Assembly: GCA_910587935.1 (NCBI GenBank)
Contig: CAJUNP010000022.1
Location: forward strand, 1-18,588
From: an uncultured Lachnospiraceae bacterium
GTDB taxonomy: Bacteria > Bacillota > Clostridia > Lachnospirales > Lachnospiraceae
Length of the DNA stretch: 18,588 nt
Direction of reading: 5' to 3'
Each line of letters begins with the position of its first letter. Within the stretch, counting starts at the first letter, position 1. Shown here piece after piece: positions 14,648-18,588 of this stretch. The notes under the pieces were generated by a model, which worked only from the letters and a program-made list of their open reading frames with translations, was not told the DNA's origin and made no database searches. Position numbers and translations under genes: made by a program.

Positions 14648-14941
14648 TTACGGAAGTTCAATTTTTTTCTTATCTTTATTTTCTTTATAAAGAACAATTT
14701 TTTTTCCGATTACCTGCACTACCGTGGAATGTGTTCTTTCTGCAAGAACGGATGCAAGCTCTTTCGGATTGTCAAAACAGTTTTTTAAAACGGTGATTTT
14801 GACAAGTTCCCGATTGTTAAAAGCTTCCGCTACGGACTCTGTCACTTCCGGGGTAAGACTTCCCTTTCCGATTTGTAAAACCGGCTCTAAGACGCTTGCC
14901 AGACCTTTTAAATATGCTCGCTGTTTGCTGTTTAATTCCAT
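14648..14941 (-). CDS. yhbY: YhbY/CRS1-domain RNA-binding protein
   Basis: This is a 97-aa single CRS1-YhbY (CRM) domain protein linked to late 50S assembly. It shows the LNSKQRAYLKGLAS start, the LQIGKGSLTPEV loop (the GxxG-like RNA-binding turn), NRELVKI and the closing VVQVIGKKIVLYKE strand. A GGATGGGG element lies just before the ATG. It starts 17 bases after obgE, consistent with one operon for ribosome assembly factors. Confidence 0.95.
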   Translation of the reverse strand: MELNSKQRAYLKGLASVLEPVLQIGKGSLTPEVTESVAEAFNNRELVKITVLKNCFDNPKELASVLAERTHSTVVQVIGKKIVLYKENKDKKKIELP

Positions 14942-14958
14942 TGTTTCCCCATCCTTCG

Positions 14959-16245
14959 TTATTTATAATAATCAAAAGAAAGCCCGTACATGCGCACCGT
15001 ATCGCCTTCTTTAATGCCCATCGCCTCAAGCTCGTCCAAAATCCCCGTATCTTTAAGAAATTTCTGGAAAAAGACAAAGCCTTTCTCGCTTTCCAGATTG
15101 GTATATCCAAGCATTTTCTCTATGCGGGGGCCTTCCACCACATACTCCTGTTCCAGTTCGTCGTAAGAGACGGTATATGGCTCGTCGGCGTACATGATTT
15201 CTTCTTCCGGAAAATATTCCTGTTCAAACACCACCGGTTCTCTGGGAAGCTGTTCCAGCAGGTTGTTGACGTAATATAGAAGTTCCTTGATTCCCTGTCC
15301 GCTGACCGCGGATATGGGAAACACCTTGATTCCCTGCGGTTCAAATTCCTGTCTGATACGTTCAAGGGCATCGGAATCCTCCGGCAGCAAGTCCGCTTTA
15401 TTGGCGGCAATAACCTGTGCTCTTGCGGAAAGCCGCTCCTGATAACTTTCTAATTCCTGGTTGATGGCATAAATATCTTCAACCGGATCACGTCCTTCCG
15501 TTCCGGCGGCGTCCACAACATGAATAACAACCCGGGTTCGTTCAATATGTCTTAAAAACTCATGTCCCAGTCCAATCCCCTCGGATGCTCCCTCAATCAG
15601 TCCCGGAATATCGGCGATTACAAATCCCTTTGCATCCGCAAGATCGACTACGCCCAGATTGGGACTTAAGGTTGTAAAATGATAATTGGCAATTTTGGGC
15701 CTTGCATTGGTTACTCTGGAAAGAAACGTGGATTTTCCCACATTGGGAAATCCAGCCAGCCCAACATCCGCAATTACTTTAAGCTCCAAAAGCAGTTCCA
15801 GTTCTCTGGCAGGCTGACCCGGCTGTGCATACTTCGGCGCCTGCATGGTACTGGTTGCATAATGCTGATTGCCGTTCCCTCCAAGGCCGCCCTTTAAAAT
15901 CATAAATTCCCGCCGGTCTCCGGACATATCCGCAATAATTTTCCCGCTTTGCGCTTCCCTGATTACGGTTCCTTCGGGAACTTTAATACGGATATCCTGA
16001 CCGTTTTTGCCCCGGCAGTTCTTTTTATTGCCGTTTTCCCCGTTTCCGGCGGCGTATTTACGTATATGTCTGAAATCCACAAGTGTATTCAGTCCCTCGT
16101 CCACTACAAAATAGACGCTTCCGCCGTCTCCGCCGTCTCCGCCGTCGGGACCTCCGTTGGGAACGTACTTCTCTCTCCGGAAAGAAACATGTCCGTCTCC
16201 GCCTTTTCCGCTTTTTACAAAAATCCTGGCTCTGTCCGCAAACAT
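14959..16245 (-). CDS. obgE: Obg-family GTPase ObgE/CgtA
   Basis: This is a 428-aa GTPase essential for 50S maturation and stress signalling. The N-terminal glycine-rich Obg domain (1-158) has GKGGDGHVSFRREKYVPNGGPDGG and a tandem DGG run. The G domain follows with G1 GFPNVGKST (165-173), switch II DIPGLIEGA (212-220) and NKAD (282-285). A Gram-positive-type OCT domain forms the C-terminus (about 350-428). The DNA for the DGG run is a 9-base tandem repeat of three copies (about 16121-16147). AGGTAAAA lies just before the ATG. It heads the yhbY-nadD-yqeK-rsfS unit and probably has its own promoter. Confidence 0.97.
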   Translation of the reverse strand: MFADRARIFVKSGKGGDGHVSFRREKYVPNGGPDGGDGGDGGSVYFVVDEGLNTLVDFRHIRKYAAGNGENGNKKNCRGKNGQDIRIKVPEGTVIREAQSGKIIADMSGDRREFMILKGGLGGNGNQHYATSTMQAPKYAQPGQPARELELLLELKVIADVGLAGFPNVGKSTFLSRVTNARPKIANYHFTTLSPNLGVVDLADAKGFVIADIPGLIEGASEGIGLGHEFLRHIERTRVVIHVVDAAGTEGRDPVEDIYAINQELESYQERLSARAQVIAANKADLLPEDSDALERIRQEFEPQGIKVFPISAVSGQGIKELLYYVNNLLEQLPREPVVFEQEYFPEEEIMYADEPYTVSYDELEQEYVVEGPRIEKMLGYTNLESEKGFVFFQKFLKDTGILDELEAMGIKEGDTVRMYGLSFDYYK

Positions 16246-16289
16246 TTTTACCTCACATTCCGCTTCTGCAGCCGCAGCTTCGTGATAAA

Positions 16290-16318
16290 ATTATACTACA
16301 TAGTCTGTCTCAAAAAAA
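16290..16318 (-). promoter_or_regulatory. Weak candidate promoter for obgE
   Basis: A perfect TATAAT (16295-16290) lies 44 bases upstream of obgE on the minus strand. The -35 position (16318-16313) is only TTTTTT, which is also the T-tract of the rpmA terminator. Confidence 0.4.
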
Positions 16319-16319
16319 G

Positions 16320-16346
16320 AGGCTTCAAACATTTTGTTTGAAGCCT
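16320..16346 (-). terminator. Terminator after rpmA
   Basis: A perfect 11-base stem (16320-16330 with 16336-16346) and 5-base loop are followed on the minus strand by CTTTTTTTG. It lies 14 bases after the rpmA stop and before obgE. Confidence 0.88.
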
Positions 16347-16360
16347 TCTGAAGATTCGTA

Positions 16361-16645
16361 TTATTTTTCTACAGGATATACGGAAGCCTGCTTTTTATCT
16401 CTTCCTTTTCTTTCAAAACGAAGAACGCCGTCTGCCAGTGCAAACAGAGTATCGTCTCCGCCTCTTCCTACGTTAACACCGGGATGAATCTTGGTTCCAC
16501 GCTGTCTGTAAAGAATATTTCCTGCCTTTACGAATTGTCCGTCAGCTCTTTTCGCGCCTAATCTCTTGGATTCGGAGTCTCTGCCGTTTTTGGTAGAACC
16601 GACACCCTTTTTATGAGCGAAAAATTGAAGGTTCATATTCAACAT
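16361..16645 (-). CDS. rpmA: 50S ribosomal protein L27 with Prp-cleaved N-terminus
   Basis: This is a 94-aa L27. The N-terminal extension MLNMNLQFF followed by AHKKGVGSTKNGRDSES is the Firmicutes form, in which the protease Prp removes the first nine residues so that A10 becomes the mature N-terminus near the peptidyl transferase centre. The rest has GQFVKAGNILYRQRGTKIHPG and GVLRFERKGRDKK. The frame is open 15 codons further upstream, but GGAGG about 9 bases before the ATG at 16645 and the conserved extension fix the start. Its ribosome binding site overlaps the end of prp. Confidence 0.97.
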   Translation of the reverse strand: MLNMNLQFFAHKKGVGSTKNGRDSESKRLGAKRADGQFVKAGNILYRQRGTKIHPGVNVGRGGDDTLFALADGVLRFERKGRDKKQASVYPVEK

Positions 16646-16649
16646 GGTT

Positions 16650-16988
16650 TTACACCTCCTCAAATTTGAGTTTACAAAAATCAGTTCCATACTCCCGGCT
16701 GATACTTTTCAGCCCGAGTATCATGGCTTCTATCAAAACCACTGCTTTCTCACAGGGTTTTCCTTTAAACCGACACCGGATCAGTCCTTTTTTTTCGTCG
16801 GAACTTACCTGTTGTTTCGTATCCGTAAGCGCATCGACTGCGTTAATCGTATTGATTACCAACACGGAAACCGCGGCGCAAACGACGTCCTTATCTGAAT
16901 TCGCCGTCTGTGAATAACCTGCGTGCCCGCTGCAGATAAATCCCAGATATTCACCATGCTTTGTTTTTTGTATGATAACATTAGTCAT
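16650..16988 (-). CDS. prp: Ribosomal-processing cysteine protease Prp
   Basis: This is a 112-aa cysteine protease that cleaves the L27 N-terminal extension. The catalytic His22 lies in SGHAGY and the catalytic Cys37 in DVVCAAVS, the family signature. Its position between rplU and rpmA is the conserved Firmicutes arrangement. The stop codon lies 4 bases before the L27 start, so protease and substrate are translated together. Confidence 0.95.
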   Translation of the reverse strand: MTNVIIQKTKHGEYLGFICSGHAGYSQTANSDKDVVCAAVSVLVINTINAVDALTDTKQQVSSDEKKGLIRCRFKGKPCEKAVVLIEAMILGLKSISREYGTDFCKLKFEEV

Positions 16989-17014
16989 TGTAACAGCCGT
17001 CCTGATACACCGGA

Positions 17015-17320
17015 TTAAGCGTTGATTTTATCGATCTTAACCTGTGTATACGCTTGTCTGTGGCCGTTTTTCTTATGATAGCCGGTTTTTCTCTTGTATT
17101 TGTATACAATGACTTTCCTGCCTCTGCCCTGTCCCATAACCGTTGCGCTTACCGTTGCGTTAGCAACGTCTTCGCCAACTTTCAGAGCTTTATCGCTGAT
17201 CGCGATAACCTTGTCAAAAGTAACAGTCTCACCAGCTTCAACCGCTAACTTCTCAATTTTGATAACGTCGCCCTCGCTGACTTTGTACTGCTTTCCACCA
17301 GTTGCAATAATTGCGTACAT
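17015..17320 (-). CDS. rplU: 50S ribosomal protein L21
   Basis: This is a 101-aa L21, a 23S rRNA-binding protein of the large subunit. It starts MYAIIATGGKQYKVSEGD and ends with the basic KYKRKTGYHKKNGHRQAYTQVKI stretch. A GTG three codons upstream is also in frame, but AGGAGG (17335-17330) is correctly spaced for the ATG at 17320. It is first in rplU-prp-rpmA and is preceded by a strong promoter and a structured leader. Confidence 0.97.
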   Translation of the reverse strand: MYAIIATGGKQYKVSEGDVIKIEKLAVEAGETVTFDKVIAISDKALKVGEDVANATVSATVMGQGRGRKVIVYKYKRKTGYHKKNGHRQAYTQVKIDKINA

Positions 17321-17335
17321 ATAAGGCACCTCCTT

Positions 17336-17430
17336 ATTTCATTACTCGCTAGTTACGGTGGTAATTTCTACGCTTAATCGGATCGCTCCGAGCCGCGGCG
17401 CTCCCCGGCAAACCTCACTATGCGGCATAC
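17336..17430 (-). ncRNA. Candidate L21 leader (ribosomal protein autoregulatory RNA)
   Basis: Between the rplU promoter and its ribosome binding site lie about 95 bases of unusually GC-rich, potentially structured RNA that codes for nothing obvious. It includes GGGGAGCGCCGCGGCTCGG and later the short pairing TTAC/GTAA around CACC. Firmicutes rplU genes often carry an L21-binding leader at this position. I recognise it by position and composition, not by a model match. Confidence 0.6.
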
Positions 17431-17436
17431 TTACAC

Positions 17437-17465
17437 ATAATACCATTGGAGCCTGTATATGTCAA
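17437..17465 (-). promoter_or_regulatory. Strong SigA promoter of rplU-prp-rpmA
   Basis: TTGACA (17465-17460), 17 bases and TATTAT (17442-17437) on the minus strand. Transcription would start near 17430, about 110 bases before rplU. Confidence 0.85.
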
Positions 17466-17476
17466 GCAGATTTTGT

Positions 17477-18103
17477 TTATTTGCTTCTTGCTTCAAAATC
17501 TTCTATATACTGGGTAATTAGCTTTACCGTTCCTTCCACGCCGAGCACGCTGCTGTTAATACACAGATCATAGCTGTCCGCACGCCCCCATTTCTTGGAA
17601 GAATAATAATTGTAATAACTTTGTCTCTGTTTATCCTTTTTGATAATCGTCTCCCTGGCTTTCTGTTCACTCAGGTTGTATTTATCCATGATTCTCTTAA
17701 TTTTGGTTTCTTCATTACCATATATAAAAAGATGAATACAGTTTTTAAAATCGCTCAGGGCATAATCGGCACACCGTCCCACAATCACGCAGGGACCTTC
17801 TTCCGCTATTTTTTTAATGGTATCAAACTGTGCAAGAAACACCTTGTGGCTGATGGGCATATCGACAAAAGAAGAAGCGTTATAGCCAAATGAATATGTA
17901 TCCATAACAAGATTGTACAAAAAGGAGTTGGTAGGCCTCTCATCGTGGTTTTTAATCATCTCTTCACAGAAGCCGCTCTCCTTTGCCGCTCTGGACAAAA
18001 GCTCCTTGTCGTAACATGTAATGCCAAAATATTCCGCAACTTTTTCCCCGATTTCACGTCCCGCTGAACCAAACTGACGTCCAAGTGTAATTACAGTATT
18101 CAT
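17477..18103 (-). CDS. Cytidylate-kinase-like family protein (second copy)
   Basis: This is a 208-aa paralogue of the gene at 5117-5743, of identical length and colinear motifs: TLGRQFGSAGREIGE (6-20), YDKELL (31-36), PCVIVGRCADY (104-114), KKDKQRQSYYNYY (155-167) and YDLCINSS (178-185). The glycine loop again lacks the P-loop lysine. Activity and substrate are unknown beyond the family name. Two ATGs are possible; AGGGG is about 6 bases from the one at 18103 and touches the earlier one at 18109, so 18103 is preferred. It has its own promoter and no visible terminator before the rplU promoter. Confidence 0.85.
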   Translation of the reverse strand: MNTVITLGRQFGSAGREIGEKVAEYFGITCYDKELLSRAAKESGFCEEMIKNHDERPTNSFLYNLVMDTYSFGYNASSFVDMPISHKVFLAQFDTIKKIAEEGPCVIVGRCADYALSDFKNCIHLFIYGNEETKIKRIMDKYNLSEQKARETIIKKDKQRQSYYNYYSSKKWGRADSYDLCINSSVLGVEGTVKLITQYIEDFEARSK

Positions 18104-18138
18104 ATACATCCCCTGCCTTTCATGAATTTACAGATCAA

Positions 18139-18231
18139 TTATATTTCTATTATACCTTTTTTGTAGGATTTGCACAACAAAATTATAGGATATCCTTCAT
18201 CTTGTTTTTCATAAATGACTGCGCTTTCCAT
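18139..18231 (-). CDS. Possible 30-residue small protein
   Basis: A 30-codon ORF starts 37 bases after the rluD-like stop with AAGGAG about 10 bases before its ATG. The product starts MESAVIYEKQDEGYP and ends YKKGIIEI; it is mixed hydrophobic and charged with no recognisable domain or membrane segment. Its 3' half overlaps the promoter of the next gene. The good ribosome binding site is the only positive evidence; chance is quite possible, as is a remnant of a longer gene. Confidence 0.3.
   Translation of the reverse strand: MESAVIYEKQDEGYPIILLCKSYKKGIIEI
18149..18177 (-). promoter_or_regulatory. Promoter of the second cytidylate-kinase-like gene
   Basis: TTGTGC (18177-18172), 17 bases and a perfect TATAAT (18154-18149) on the minus strand, 46 bases before the start codon. 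Confidence 0.7.
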
Positions 18232-18268
18232 ATTGCTTTGTCTCCTTAAGTTTGATGTTTCATCACAA

Positions 18269-18588
18269 TCATGACAATTTCCTCAATAATTCCTCAAAGT
18301 ATGCCGGCAGCGGCGCGTCCGTCTCTACATACCCGGAAGTTCTCGGGTGCACAAAACCAAGTATTTTCGCATGCAGAGTCTGCCCCTGCAAAGAAAAACG
18401 CTGCCGGTTATTGGAGTATACCTCATCCCCCAGCAAAGGATGTCCGATGCTTGCCATATGCACCCGGATCTGATGGGTTCTTCCCGTTTCCAGACGGCAC
18501 TCGATATAGGTGTATCCCCGGAATCTCTGCAGTACTTTATAATGCGTCACGGCATCTTTTCCGTTTTTATCGTTTACCGCCATTTTTT
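18269..18588 (-). CDS. RluA/RluD-family pseudouridine synthase, 3' part
   Basis: Only the C-terminal ~106 residues lie in the window; the frame stays open through the right edge. The sequence KKMAV...GKDAVTHYKVLQRF, then CRLETGRTHQIRVHMASIGHPLLGDEVY, is diagnostic for the RluA family, and the fit is best to RluD-type enzymes that modify 23S rRNA. The catalytic Asp region lies outside the window. The C-terminal HPRTSGYVETDAPLPAYFEELL is typical. The partial view does not allow RluD to be told from close paralogues. Confidence 0.9.
   Translation of the reverse strand, partial: KMAVNDKNGKDAVTHYKVLQRFRGYTYIECRLETGRTHQIRVHMASIGHPLLGDEVYSNNRQRFSLQGQTLHAKILGFVHPRTSGYVETDAPLPAYFEELLRKLS

Noticed and set aside
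16121..16150. Three-copy 9-base tandem repeat
   Set aside because: It encodes the DGG run of the Obg domain, a normal feature of the family, and not a satellite or mobile repeat.
15949..16487. Two overlapping plus-strand open frames of 130 and 134 codons
   Set aside because: They are antisense to the Obg domain and rpmA; the Arg-rich or Ser/Val-rich repeats come from the reverse complement of the DGG repeat.
18168..18177. TTGTGCAAAT shared by the promoters at 28-33 and 18172-18177
   Set aside because: Identity is only about 10 bases and does not continue through the spacers, so a common element is not supported.

Overview
The window reads as chromosomal DNA of a low-to-moderate GC, Gram-positive anaerobe of the class Clostridia. 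A Lachnospiraceae-like genome fits best. The evidence is the strong AGGAGG ribosome binding sites, the consensus SigA promoters, a clostridial/Bacillus-type SOS box set at lexA, the rplU-prp-rpmA-obgE order, and an L27 protein with the Firmicutes N-terminal extension that Prp removes. The species call is inference. Genes fill almost the whole window and no gap exceeds about 240 bases.

Layout. (1) 1-1886, minus strand: an AI-2E/PerM-family membrane protein followed by dtd, whose last ~25 codons are missing and replaced by unrelated sequence carrying an outward promoter at the left edge. (2) 2115-3879, plus strand: a TtcA-type tRNA thiolase overlapping a XerS-like tyrosine recombinase that starts at TTG. 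(3) 3883-5049: a divergent SOS pair, a LysM/YneA-like membrane protein (minus) and lexA (plus), sharing a short intergenic region with two consensus-like promoters and four candidate LexA boxes. (4) 5117-12546, minus strand: the branched-chain amino-acid ABC transporter locus livK - (terminator) - chemoreceptor - livH - livM - livG - livF, followed by a cytidylate-kinase-like gene. (5) 12784-12996: a lone DUF378 membrane protein. (6) 13032-17320, minus strand: a ribosome-biogenesis and growth cluster, rplU - prp - rpmA // obgE - yhbY - nadD - yqeK - rsfS, with a candidate L21 leader at its head and a terminator/promoter node between rpmA and obgE. (7) 17477-18588, minus strand: a second cytidylate-kinase-like paralogue, a possible 30-residue ORF, and the 3' end of an RluD-type pseudouridine synthase that runs off the window.

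Functional picture. Most of this is core housekeeping. LexA would hold down itself and a membrane-anchored division inhibitor until DNA damage. The liv system would import branched-chain or related amino acids, and the chemoreceptor encoded between binding protein and permeases may report on the same ligands. The rplU cluster links 50S subunit assembly (L21, L27, Obg, YhbY, RsfS) to NAD synthesis (NadD) and Ap4A turnover (YqeK).

I see no CRISPR array, tRNA, rRNA, complete insertion sequence or prophage. I do not see a clear, wholly new multi-gene system. The best leads are the truncated dtd with its junction, the promoter and operator architecture of the SOS region, an inverted-repeat array at the livK promoter, the XerS-like recombinase, and the chemoreceptor inside the liv locus.
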